Shown here piece by piece: positions 29,469-37,469 of a stretch of DNA of 58,717 bases. Position numbers and translations under genes: made by a program. Within the stretch, counting starts at the first letter, position 1. Every line of letters begins with the position of its first letter. The stretch is taken from contig JAFMDL010000004.1 of NCBI GenBank assembly GCA_017857255.1, positions 1-58,717 on the forward strand, given 5' to 3'. The stretch comes from Puniceicoccaceae bacterium. GTDB taxonomy: Bacteria; Verrucomicrobiota; Verrucomicrobiia; Opitutales; Coraliomargaritaceae. The notes under the pieces were generated by a model. The model was not told the DNA's origin and searched no databases. It saw only the letters and a program-made list of their open reading frames with translations.

Positions 29469-30662
29469 ATGAAAATACAAGAATCACTCCTAATCGCTTC
29501 AATTTTATTACTTTCGGGTTTACCTGTTTCAGTTCAAGCGGGGCCACTTGTTTCAATTGGAGACAGTGTGGATGTGTTCTTTAGCGGATCCTCATCGGTT
29601 AAATGGCAATCAAATGTTTTATACGACGAAAACGACGAGATAGAGGATTTGTTGTTCACTCTTTCGCCAGGTTTCGAAGTTAATGTCGGGCGTGGCGTCT
29701 CGAATCTAGATCTGAGCATCATTACCAGTTATGATATTTTGCGCTATGATGATCTGACTGAATTGGACAATGAATTGTTTCATATTAAAGCCGTCAGTTC
29801 ATACAAAAATACCCGATGGGATGTCAGTGGGTCGGTCAGTTATGACGAAAAGCAATCCAGCGGTGCGGATGGCAACACGAATCGTTTGGGCAGGCTAACT
29901 GAATCGGATGAGTTGCGAGCCAATTTAGAGGGCGAGTATCGTTTGTCTCCAAAGTTTAGTATTGGTTCAGGTGTCAAGTACAGCGATGTTGAATATCAAG
30001 ATGAACCCAGCATTGCAGATCGTGAAACCACCACCATTCCGCTAGATATTTTCTATGAACTTTCGCCGAAGATAGATTTAAGTGTTGGATATCAATATCA
30101 GACTTCCGAGGTGGGCGAGGTGTCTCGCTTAGCATTGACGAATACTGGAATTGAAACAGTTTTTACTGACAGCTATGATAAAGAGTCGCACTTCGTTAAT
30201 GTAGGAGCGCGCGGTGAGTTGCTGCCGAAGTTGACTGGATTTTTTAAGGTGGGTTACCGCGAAACGGATCCGGAAGACAGAAAGTCTCAGAGCACTCTGG
30301 GCTTGGATGCCGATCTGACATATTCGGTCACACCAAAGGTTACTTCTCGTTTAAACCTAGGGCGTGACTTTGGTGTCGGTGGCGAAGGTCAAAGTACCGA
30401 AAATACGTCGGTTGATGCGAGCGCGACTTATTCTATTAATATGCACTACTCGGCGAGTGCATTTGCTGGTTATACTTTACGAGAATATACTGAAAGTGAC
30501 AATGATGATAATATCTACCGCATTGGAGCGCGTTTATCGTATGTGCCGAATGAGTTCTGGCGCTTTAGCGCGGGCTATATGTATGTAGAAAACGATTCTG
30601 ACCGTGCGCTACAAAGCTACGAAAATCATATACTTGATCTATCGGCATCGCTTCGTTACTAA
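29469..30662 (+). CDS. Outer-membrane beta-barrel protein of the exopolysaccharide cluster
   Basis: The 397-residue protein has a signal peptide (cleavage near SVQAG) and then alternating polar/hydrophobic strands rich in aromatic residues, ending in LDLSASLRY with a C-terminal tyrosine, all typical of outer-membrane barrels. Repeated strand pairs such as KFSIGSGVKYSDVEY and KIDLSVGYQYQTSEV suggest about 16 to 18 strands. Barrels of this kind accompany exosortase-associated exopolysaccharide loci. It lies 64 bases before the Wza-type exporter but a strong terminator separates them, so readthrough or separate control is expected. The transported substance is unknown. Confidence 0.75.
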   Translation: MKIQESLLIASILLLSGLPVSVQAGPLVSIGDSVDVFFSGSSSVKWQSNVLYDENDEIEDLLFTLSPGFEVNVGRGVSNLDLSIITSYDILRYDDLTELDNELFHIKAVSSYKNTRWDVSGSVSYDEKQSSGADGNTNRLGRLTESDELRANLEGEYRLSPKFSIGSGVKYSDVEYQDEPSIADRETTTIPLDIFYELSPKIDLSVGYQYQTSEVGEVSRLALTNTGIETVFTDSYDKESHFVNVGARGELLPKLTGFFKVGYRETDPEDRKSQSTLGLDADLTYSVTPKVTSRLNLGRDFGVGGEGQSTENTSVDASATYSINMHYSASAFAGYTLREYTESDNDDNIYRIGARLSYVPNEFWRFSAGYMYVENDSDRALQSYENHILDLSASLRY

Positions 30663-30695
30663 TTAATCTGAACTTCCCCCCGCTGTTGCGGTTTG

Positions 30696-30721
30696 AATGC
30701 CTCCTTGCGGAGGCATTTTTT
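30696..30721 (+). terminator. Intrinsic terminator between barrel gene and exporter
   Basis: Eight-base arms ATGCCTCC (30697-30704) and GGAGGCAT (30709-30716) with a TTGC loop, followed by six T residues. It ends only six bases before the start codon of the exporter gene, so it could also act as a conditional terminator in that gene's leader. Confidence 0.85.
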
Positions 30722-30726
30722 AATAT

Positions 30727-31383
30727 ATGAAACGTCTGATACTACTCTTAATTTCGTGTTTACTTGCCTGCAGCGTGGCCATGCGCGCACAAGATGCTGG
30801 TGCTGGTGCTAGCTCATCCGGAGCATCCAGTTCGAGCGCAGGGAGCTCTAATTCTGGTGGTGTTGGTATGATCGTTGGCAGTAATTACGTACTAAAGCCT
30901 TCAGATGTGATTGAAATTGACGTCTACCAAGAGCAGGATTTGAACAAGACAGTGCGTATCGAGGGCGATGGAACTGTATCGCTGGCATTAGTTGGTAAAA
31001 TCAAAGTCGCTGGAATGACGGTAGCTGAGAGCAAGTCATTGATCACGAATCTATATAATCGAGACTATCTTGTGGATCCACAGATTTCAGTCTTAGTGGT
31101 TTCCTTTTCCCCTAAAGTCATTCGTATTTTAGGGTCAGTCAATCGTCCGGGTGTGGTCGAAATTCCGCATGACCGGGACATGATGCTCACTGAGGCGATG
31201 GCGATGGTCAACGGCATCACGCGCTTGGGAAATCCGAAATCACTTAAAATTAAGCGAGTGGATGAGAATGGTCGCTCTCGGCAGATGGAGGTCAATTTTA
31301 CTAAGATTGTGACCGATCCTGATGTGAAAGATATCATTCTTCAAGAAGGTGATACGATTTGGGTGCCCGAGAGAATTATCTAA
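30727..31383 (+). CDS. Wza-type polysaccharide export protein
   Basis: The 218-residue protein has a signal peptide with a possible lipid-attachment cysteine at residue 15 (LLAC), a serine/glycine/alanine-rich linker (about 23-50), a Poly_export domain (YVLKPSDVIEIDVYQEQDL onward) and one SLBB domain (RILGSVNRPGVVEIP). It is shorter than full Wza (about 380 residues) and lacks the helical outer-membrane segment, like many members in Bacteroidota and Verrucomicrobiota. It probably forms the periplasmic collar of the export channel with the outer-membrane barrel encoded just upstream and the tyrosine kinase encoded 18 bases downstream. Confidence 0.9.
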   Translation: MKRLILLLISCLLACSVAMRAQDAGAGASSSGASSSSAGSSNSGGVGMIVGSNYVLKPSDVIEIDVYQEQDLNKTVRIEGDGTVSLALVGKIKVAGMTVAESKSLITNLYNRDYLVDPQISVLVVSFSPKVIRILGSVNRPGVVEIPHDRDMMLTEAMAMVNGITRLGNPKSLKIKRVDENGRSRQMEVNFTKIVTDPDVKDIILQEGDTIWVPERII

Positions 31384-31401
31384 TTTTACCAACGAATTTC
31401 T

Positions 31402-33687
31402 ATGAAAAATGATTACGTAAGAGGTGCTCCAGATTTAAACTCAGGCGGTTATGGCGGGAGTTATGGCTACAATGGAGGCAGTAACTATGGTTATGGTGGC
31501 GGCTATGGCGAGGGTTCGTATGGAGGTGGCGGGAGTGGCGCTCCGCAGCGCTCGTTTAAAGACTACTTTCTCATGTTTCGTGAGCGTATTTGGTATCTGA
31601 TCGTCGCATTTTTTATCATTTTTTCTGGATCGATTCTATATACTTTCAACAAGACCAAAGTATATACATCGGTAGCGATGGTCCAGTTGTTACGCGATGA
31701 TCCCTCGGCGATGCAGACTCTTGGAACAGGTGAGTTAGAGCCGAATCAAATTCGTACGGCTGAAGATTTGAATACTCAGATCAGTGTCTTGAATAGTGGC
31801 AAAATTATTCAAGGGGTAGAGCGGCGATTACAGGATGAAGAGCGTGAGCGTTTCATGGCACCCTATGCAGATGCACTGAGCTTTACTGGACCGCTGACTC
31901 CGGTTGAGGTCTTGGGTAAAAATCGAAAGGTGCTACCTCAGCGCATGAGTTTGATGATCGGCGTAGCGTATACGCATCCAGATGCTCTGATTGCGGCACG
32001 TGTGGCTAATTTATTTGCCGATGAGTTTATCAATTACAATTTGACGCTCAACATTGATGGTTCGATGAAAGCGGTTGAAGACCTTCGTATTCGAGCGGAT
32101 CAACAGCGCGAGCGGGTCGAAGAGCTTGAGTTAAAGTTGGCGGAATATCGTGAGGATAACAATGCGGTGTCGTTGGACACTTCGGAGAACATCGCAAGCG
32201 TTCAATTAGCTAGCTTGAACGAGATGAAGTTGGCCAATAAAAATACATTTGATCAGATTGAGACTCGTTGGAATTTGGTTGAGACCTATCGTCGTGAGAG
32301 CAAAAATTTGTGGGAACTGTCGTTTATTGCGGAACAACAAAATGTAGCTCGCTTGCTGCAAGAGTTGTCTTCGGTTAAAATTCAGATTTCGTCTCTGTCT
32401 AAGCGCTATCGAGAAAAGCACCCTGTTATGATACAGTTGTTGCAGACATTGCAGGAGTCAGAAGCAGAGCTGCAGGGAGCCGTTCAAAATTCGGTGGACA
32501 AGTTGTCTGCTCAGTATGCTGAAACTAAGAGTAATTTTGAACTCGCTAGCCAGCGCTTGGCAGAAAAAGAAGCAGAGTTGATCGAGTTGAGTAAGACACG
32601 TGTTGAATATAACTCGCTTCTGCGTGATCTTGAAGTACAGCAGGGTTTCTTGCAGGCCTTGGTATCTCGTATGACTCAAGAGCAAGCGCAAATTAACCTG
32701 AAAAACCCTAATTCACGTGTGATTGACGAGGCGCTGCCACCATTGCGACATTCTTCACCGAACATTGTGATGAACTTGGCTGCAGGGTTGTTTGGAGGCC
32801 TGGCAGTTGGTACCGGTTTGATTTTCCTTGTGGCTTTCTTAGATGATCGTGTGAAGAGCTCATTCGATATTGAAGGAACGATTGGCTTGCCGATGCTCGG
32901 ACTGATTCCACGCATCAAGAAGCTGGACTCGAGGTCTAAGGCACAAGCTGTCGCCTCTAATGTTGATCGTCATGTGACTGAAACTTTCCGCTCGATTCAC
33001 TCCGCGTTGAAACTGAACGATGAGAGCAAGAATGCGAAAATCATCGTTACGACCAGTACCGTGCCTAGTGAAGGTAAGTCTTTCGTCAGCTCGAATTTGG
33101 CACTGACCTTTGCCAATCATGGTGATAAAACCTTGTTGGTAGACGGTGACCTTCGTTTACCTAATGTTGCGCGCTCCCTACAGTTGGAAAATGATTTTGG
33201 TCTCTTAGATCACGTTGAGAAGAGCGTCGGCCTTGACGAAGTGATCATTAAAGAAGTGTACCCGAATCTCGATGTATTGCCGTCTGGGGGTAAGTCGAAA
33301 AACCCGACTCAGGTGCTGAATAGTGCTAAATTTGAGGCAATGCTCGCGGATCTGCGCGATCGCTACGATCGTATCGTGATCGACTCGCCACCGCTGGCAG
33401 CCGTTAGTGATGTGCTGAACCTGTTGCCGCTGGCAGATGGTGTATTGTACGTAATTAAGTTTAACACGGTGAAGCGTAAGACAGCAGTGATGAATGTTCG
33501 CCGCTTATGGGAATCAAACACTCCCGTGTTTGGTGCTATTTTGAACAACATCACTAGTTCGCTATCGAGTTACTACTACTCAAACTACTCTGATAAGGCT
33601 TATCAGGACTATTACATTCGTCAGGATGAAGAGTTTGAAGAAGAGCTTGCTGGTTCTGTTGAGCCAGAGATGGAGCCTAAATCGTAA
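31402..33687 (+). CDS. Wzc-type chain-length regulator with tyrosine autokinase domain
   Basis: The 761-residue protein joins a Wzz domain (membrane helices at about 64-80 and 450-475, with a periplasmic coiled coil between) to a cytoplasmic BY-kinase. The kinase has Walker A STVPSEGKS (about 552-560), Walker A' VDGDLRLP and Walker B IVIDSPPLA. A C-terminal tyrosine cluster (YYYSNYSDKAYQDYY) is the usual autophosphorylation site that controls polymer length. Unusually, residues 14-47 are almost pure glycine and tyrosine in Y-G-G-type repeats, before the first membrane helix and so on the cytoplasmic side. The gene follows the exporter by 18 bases and is closed by a strong terminator. Confidence 0.93.
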   Translation: MKNDYVRGAPDLNSGGYGGSYGYNGGSNYGYGGGYGEGSYGGGGSGAPQRSFKDYFLMFRERIWYLIVAFFIIFSGSILYTFNKTKVYTSVAMVQLLRDDPSAMQTLGTGELEPNQIRTAEDLNTQISVLNSGKIIQGVERRLQDEERERFMAPYADALSFTGPLTPVEVLGKNRKVLPQRMSLMIGVAYTHPDALIAARVANLFADEFINYNLTLNIDGSMKAVEDLRIRADQQRERVEELELKLAEYREDNNAVSLDTSENIASVQLASLNEMKLANKNTFDQIETRWNLVETYRRESKNLWELSFIAEQQNVARLLQELSSVKIQISSLSKRYREKHPVMIQLLQTLQESEAELQGAVQNSVDKLSAQYAETKSNFELASQRLAEKEAELIELSKTRVEYNSLLRDLEVQQGFLQALVSRMTQEQAQINLKNPNSRVIDEALPPLRHSSPNIVMNLAAGLFGGLAVGTGLIFLVAFLDDRVKSSFDIEGTIGLPMLGLIPRIKKLDSRSKAQAVASNVDRHVTETFRSIHSALKLNDESKNAKIIVTTSTVPSEGKSFVSSNLALTFANHGDKTLLVDGDLRLPNVARSLQLENDFGLLDHVEKSVGLDEVIIKEVYPNLDVLPSGGKSKNPTQVLNSAKFEAMLADLRDRYDRIVIDSPPLAAVSDVLNLLPLADGVLYVIKFNTVKRKTAVMNVRRLWESNTPVFGAILNNITSSLSSYYYSNYSDKAYQDYYIRQDEEFEEELAGSVEPEMEPKS

Positions 33688-33711
33688 ACGATAACATCGT
33701 CGGTATTTACC

Positions 33712-33742
33712 AAAAGACCCACTGATTGCAGTGGGTCTTTTT
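33712..33742. terminator. Strong, probably bidirectional terminator
   Basis: Thirteen-base arms AAAAGACCCACTG (33712-33724) and CAGTGGGTCTTTT (33729-33741) enclose the loop ATTG, with a T tract on the plus side and four A residues on the other. It lies between the convergent kinase and Sua5 genes. Confidence 0.88.
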
Positions 33743-33848
33743 AGTTTGGGAAACCCACTGAGTTTTAGGGTGTGGAGGGGTCTATTCAGTGATTTCTTTA
33801 CGTGGTGAGAAAACGATATTTTTGATCACTCGCGAGTTTCAATTTCAG

Positions 33849-34847
33849 TTAGGTGATTTTGGCTGCTGCCCGGCGCAGACGATCGTTGATCGCTTGGCCG
33901 ATACCAGATTCCAAAGTGAGTTCAATCCACAGATGCTTGTAGTTTTGTTGATCGAGGCGTTGTATGAGCGCAAAGAGGTTGTGGGCGATTTCGTTGAGAT
34001 TACCCGATTCTGAGAGCCAAAATACGTTGCATTGTTTCGAGTACCATTCTGGTTTTTGGTTACAGATTAGCGCACTGGTTTTGTCGGCTAGGTTGGAGTT
34101 GATTGCGCCGTGCTCGAGTAGAGTGACTTTTGCGCTGGGGCTGTAGTGTTGGGTGAGCATGCCCGGTGCAGTTTGTGCGCTAGTGTCGTCAGCCGCCGTT
34201 TCAATATGGGTGCTGAGTGGGATGCCTAATGTCTTGCTGATTTGATCTTCTGTAATTGGACCATGCCTGAGAATGGCCGGCGCCTCAGAGGCTCTGAGGT
34301 CAATAATGGTAGATTCTAAGCCAAAGTTGCTTGGGCCGCCATCAAGTACCGCTTCGATACGATTGCCCAGAGTATGTGCTACATGGCTCGCTTGTGTCGG
34401 GCTGACGTAGCCAAACGGATTGGCGCTTGGTGCAGCGAGGGGAAAGTCTAGTCGTTTCAGTATTTCTCTGAAGACTGGGTGTTGCGGTACTCGGATTGCG
34501 ACGCTGGAGAGCCCTGCCGTGACTAAGTCTGGAATGGTAGCGCGCTTTGGCACCACCATTGTCAGAGGACCTGGCCAAAACGCGGCTGCCAGCTTTCGAG
34601 CGCTTTGATTCACCGCAATATGTGCTTCTGCACTGTCAATGTTGCTAAAGTGCACAATTAGAGGGTCAATCAGTGGGCGTCCTTTGACATCGAAGATTTT
34701 GCGCACACTTGATTCATTCAATGCATTACCAGCTAGCCCGTAGACGGTCTCTGTGGGCACACCGATCACCTCATCTGCGCGGAGCAGGTCTGCACAGTGA
34801 TCATAGTTCGCTATGGTCGCTTCGAGTATCTTGTGACTATTGTCCAT
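33849..34847 (-). CDS. tsaC: Threonylcarbamoyl-AMP synthase (Sua5/YwlC type)
   Basis: The 332-residue enzyme makes threonylcarbamoyl-AMP from threonine, bicarbonate and ATP for the t6A base next to the anticodon in tRNAs reading ANN codons. The YrdC domain has VIGVPTETVYGLAG and APSANPFGYVSPTQASHV. The C-terminal Sua5 domain (from about residue 225, TAPGMLTQHYSPSA) shows this is the long Sua5/YwlC form rather than the short TsaC. A terminator lies between it and rpsR upstream, so it probably has its own promoter. The identification is secure. Confidence 0.95.
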   Translation of the reverse strand: MDNSHKILEATIANYDHCADLLRADEVIGVPTETVYGLAGNALNESSVRKIFDVKGRPLIDPLIVHFSNIDSAEAHIAVNQSARKLAAAFWPGPLTMVVPKRATIPDLVTAGLSSVAIRVPQHPVFREILKRLDFPLAAPSANPFGYVSPTQASHVAHTLGNRIEAVLDGGPSNFGLESTIIDLRASEAPAILRHGPITEDQISKTLGIPLSTHIETAADDTSAQTAPGMLTQHYSPSAKVTLLEHGAINSNLADKTSALICNQKPEWYSKQCNVFWLSESGNLNEIAHNLFALIQRLDQQNYKHLWIELTLESGIGQAINDRLRRAAAKIT

Positions 34848-34866
34848 TAGATGTGGAACTGTGGAT

Positions 34867-34898
34867 ATAAAAAATCCTTCCCGTTAAGAGGAAGGATT
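34867..34898 (-). terminator. Intrinsic terminator of rpsR
   Basis: Nine-base arms AATCCTTCC (34873-34881) and GGAAGGATT (34890-34898) with an eight-base loop. Read leftward the stem is followed by a run of T residues. It lies between rpsR and the Sua5 gene. Confidence 0.8.
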
Positions 34899-34924
34899 GG
34901 AAAGTCCTATATTCGTAACGCAGC

Positions 34925-35122
34925 TTACTGCATGGTCAGCGTATTACGACCCTGCTTGATGAGTTTCGTGATACGACGCTGATGCTTTGCGGAAAGGCCT
35001 GTGTCTTTACGAGGAAGGATCTTGCCCGTTTCAGTTATAAAGCGGGATAGTTGCTCCACATCGTTGAACGTAAAGTCCATTGGGTTGCGGGAACGATTGA
35101 GTTTCTTGCTGTCTGTGCTCAT
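34925..35122 (-). CDS. rpsR: Ribosomal protein S18
   Basis: The 65-residue protein carries the S18 core: [19 protein letters not shown] followed by [20 protein letters not shown]18 binds S6 on the platform of the 30S subunit. It is about ten residues shorter than the E. coli protein, mainly at the N-terminus. The chosen ATG precedes [10 protein letters not shown]; a longer frame reaches 35203 but its extra N-terminus is not S18-like. The usual neighbours rpsF and rplI are absent, so the gene has left its normal operon. It is probably transcribed alone and ends at a clear terminator. Confidence 0.9.
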   Translation of the reverse strand: MSTDSKKLNRSRNPMDFTFNDVEQLSRFITETGKILPRKDTGLSAKHQRRITKLIKQGRNTLTMQ

Positions 35123-35222
35123 GAAGCGAAGGAAAGTAGGTGTTAAGCGTATAGGTGCAAGGAAATTTTTAGGTTCAAATAATATGGCAATATATAATTC
35201 CAAGTTGCTGTATTATAATGTT

Positions 35223-37346
35223 TTATAAATTATCTTTGATGGCGCATAGAAACTGAGGGAGTACCGATTTTACTTTAGCAGGGCCAATTCCTTTAATTTC
35301 GAGGGCATCTTGCTCTGTTCGCGGCTTTTTATTTGCGAGTTCAAGGAGTACTGAGTTGGAAAATACAGTAAAGGCAGGCTTACCCGTTTGAGCAGCCATT
35401 TTTGCACGAAGCCCGACTAGTATGCCATAAAGGTGTCGGTCAAGTATGCCTCCGGGTGTCCCGTTTTTAGGCGTTGAGCTAGGTGGATTAGCAGATTTCT
35501 GTGAGAATGTTCCTGCAGTGCGTTCGGGTAACTCAAGATCGATGGTGTCGACTCCTTGCATTACGCGAGCGCCTGTAGCCGTTAATTTTAATAGAGGGTA
35601 GTTGCCGTCGACCTCGACCTGTAATAGTCCAGCTCCTTCGAGGCATTCAAACAGTGATTCGACATAGGCGCTGCCCTCTCGCTTCAGGATACCGTGAGTG
35701 GAAAGTTGATCCAGCCCGCTATCTCGGATTGCCGCGCTCTGGCTGCCCATTAAGCATTGTATGATTTTTCGCTTACCAAAGCGCGGCATCCAGTCGTCGG
35801 GGCCAAGTCTACGACTCATCCGAGCAACTCCGCTGAGTGCTTTTTGAACCAAAGTAAACTCACCTTTACTAGGTGCCCGGGCGGCGCGGTTTTTAGCCTG
35901 TTTACAATTATCGCAGCGTTTACAGTTCTCGCCATTGCACTCACCGAAATAGTCGAGAATCCATTTTTGGCGGCAGCTTTTTGCATAGGAAAAATTAATG
36001 ACTGTTTTTAAACGTTCGCTATCGCGCTCGGCTTTAAGTGCGAGTGCTTTGCCATCAATGGGTAAATTACTGCCACTGAGACCGAGTTGCTTGATCCGTG
36101 TACCTTTGAGTCGCTTGCCTGGAATATCAAAGCGCTCGATCCAACCCTGACGGGCCAGCACGGAGATCGCCGTGCTGACTGCCATCGGGTTGACTTTGCG
36201 GCCGACTCGGTTGCAGAGCTCATCCACAGGAAGGCGAACCTCATGCTGTGCGTCACTTTCCGCACAAAGTACGTCGAAGATTTCTGCGATGAGTGCTTTG
36301 CCAGGATTGGCGCCTTCGATGAAAAAGTCCTGCACACGTTTGTCGGCATATGAAAATAACATTTCGCAGACGGATGGTGCCCCATCGCGACCCGCGCGAC
36401 CACCTTCTTGGTAATAGGCCTCTACGCTACCTGGCATTTCATAGTGGCAGACGAAGCGGATATCCGCGCGGTCAATCCCCATTCCAAAGGCATTGGTGGC
36501 GACCACGATATTAGCATCGCGTCCCATGAAGCGCTCTTGGGCAGCACTGCGCTCGGCATCTGAAAGGCCGCCATGATAGCGAATGACAGCGTTACTTAAA
36601 TGCTCAATTTTAGCCGCCACCGCATCGACTGACTTGCGTGTTGCACAATAAATGATGCCGGTTGTGTGCTGCTTGATCAGTGCTTGCAGGGCTTGTAGTT
36701 TTTCGTGGTCAGAGTTTGTTTGTCGCACTCTGAAACTAAGGTTCGTGCGGGCAAATCCAGCAACGAACTCGGCAGGTTGCTTCATTTCCAAGCAGTGCTT
36801 GATATCGACCTGTACGTCGGGCGTGGCCGTTGCAGTTAGCGCGATGCAGGGTGGGTTGCCGATGGCCTTACGCGCTTCGCCCAAGCGCATATAGTCAGGG
36901 CGGAAGTCGTGCCCCCATTGAGAGAGGCAGTGAGCTTCATCAATTGCAAAGAGGCTAATCGCGTCACGCGGTAATGCGTTAATAAACGACTGTGAGCGGA
37001 AACGCTCTGGGGCAATGTAGACCAGCTTGAGCGTACGTTGGCGAATTGCCTCGAGCGTCTCGCGTTGCTGTTCTAGAGTCTGAGAGCTGTTCAGTAGTCC
37101 TGCGGGAAGACCGCGTGCCTGCAATGCATCTACCTGATCTTTCATCAAGGCGATGAGCGGCGACACGACCAGCGTCACCCCTGGCAGTAGTAGCGCAGGG
37201 AGCTGAAAGCAGAGGCTTTTGCCCCCACCCGTGGGCATGACGACGAGGGTATCTTTTTTATCGAGTACTGCGCGTATGATATCGCTTTGCGGCTTCCGAA
37301 AGCTCGGCATTCCGAAATATTTCTGCAGTGCATCCTCTGGTGTCAT
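35223..37346 (-). CDS. recQ: ATP-dependent DNA helicase RecQ
   Basis: The 707-residue 3'-5' helicase acts in recombination and replication repair. Motif I MPTGGGKS lies at residues 37-44, motif II DEAH is in AIDEAHCLSQWGHDFRPDY, and motif VI is QEGGRAGRDG. The RecQ-Ct zinc site is formed by cysteines of CRQKWILDYFGE and CNGENCKRCDNC. A winged-helix region and a C-terminal HRDC domain (about 640-707) complete the classical architecture; between them is a Ser/Pro-rich linker (SQKSANPPSSTPKNG). A promoter-like pair lies 68-96 bases upstream. Confidence 0.96.
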   Translation of the reverse strand: MTPEDALQKYFGMPSFRKPQSDIIRAVLDKKDTLVVMPTGGGKSLCFQLPALLLPGVTLVVSPLIALMKDQVDALQARGLPAGLLNSSQTLEQQRETLEAIRQRTLKLVYIAPERFRSQSFINALPRDAISLFAIDEAHCLSQWGHDFRPDYMRLGEARKAIGNPPCIALTATATPDVQVDIKHCLEMKQPAEFVAGFARTNLSFRVRQTNSDHEKLQALQALIKQHTTGIIYCATRKSVDAVAAKIEHLSNAVIRYHGGLSDAERSAAQERFMGRDANIVVATNAFGMGIDRADIRFVCHYEMPGSVEAYYQEGGRAGRDGAPSVCEMLFSYADKRVQDFFIEGANPGKALIAEIFDVLCAESDAQHEVRLPVDELCNRVGRKVNPMAVSTAISVLARQGWIERFDIPGKRLKGTRIKQLGLSGSNLPIDGKALALKAERDSERLKTVINFSYAKSCRQKWILDYFGECNGENCKRCDNCKQAKNRAARAPSKGEFTLVQKALSGVARMSRRLGPDDWMPRFGKRKIIQCLMGSQSAAIRDSGLDQLSTHGILKREGSAYVESLFECLEGAGLLQVEVDGNYPLLKLTATGARVMQGVDTIDLELPERTAGTFSQKSANPPSSTPKNGTPGGILDRHLYGILVGLRAKMAAQTGKPAFTVFSNSVLLELANKKPRTEQDALEIKGIGPAKVKSVLPQFLCAIKDNL

Positions 37347-37413
37347 TGCTCACCAACTATTCAAATGTTCACTGCTTTGCCAAGTCTAAGCTTTATTTAG
37401 TTGGTGGCGCTAA

Positions 37414-37458
37414 ATTATCTGTCGATACTTAGTGGTGATCAATGCGCTCAATGCATAA
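37414..37458 (-). promoter_or_regulatory. Candidate recQ promoter with repeated TCAATGC element
   Basis: On the minus strand TTGATC (37442-37437) and GATAAT (37419-37414) are spaced by 17 bases, close to the sigma-70 consensus. Two direct copies of GCATTGA (plus strand TCAATGC at 37439-37445 and 37448-37454) overlap and precede the -35 box. The same GCATTGAG-4 bases-TTGAT arrangement occurs at the promoter before the second GH16 gene. Confidence 0.45.
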
Positions 37459-37469
37459 ATTCGCGCCCT

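Noticed and set aside
36008-36403. 131-codon minus-strand frame inside recQ
   Set aside because: It overlaps recQ on the same strand in another frame; the RecQ motifs are continuous through the region.
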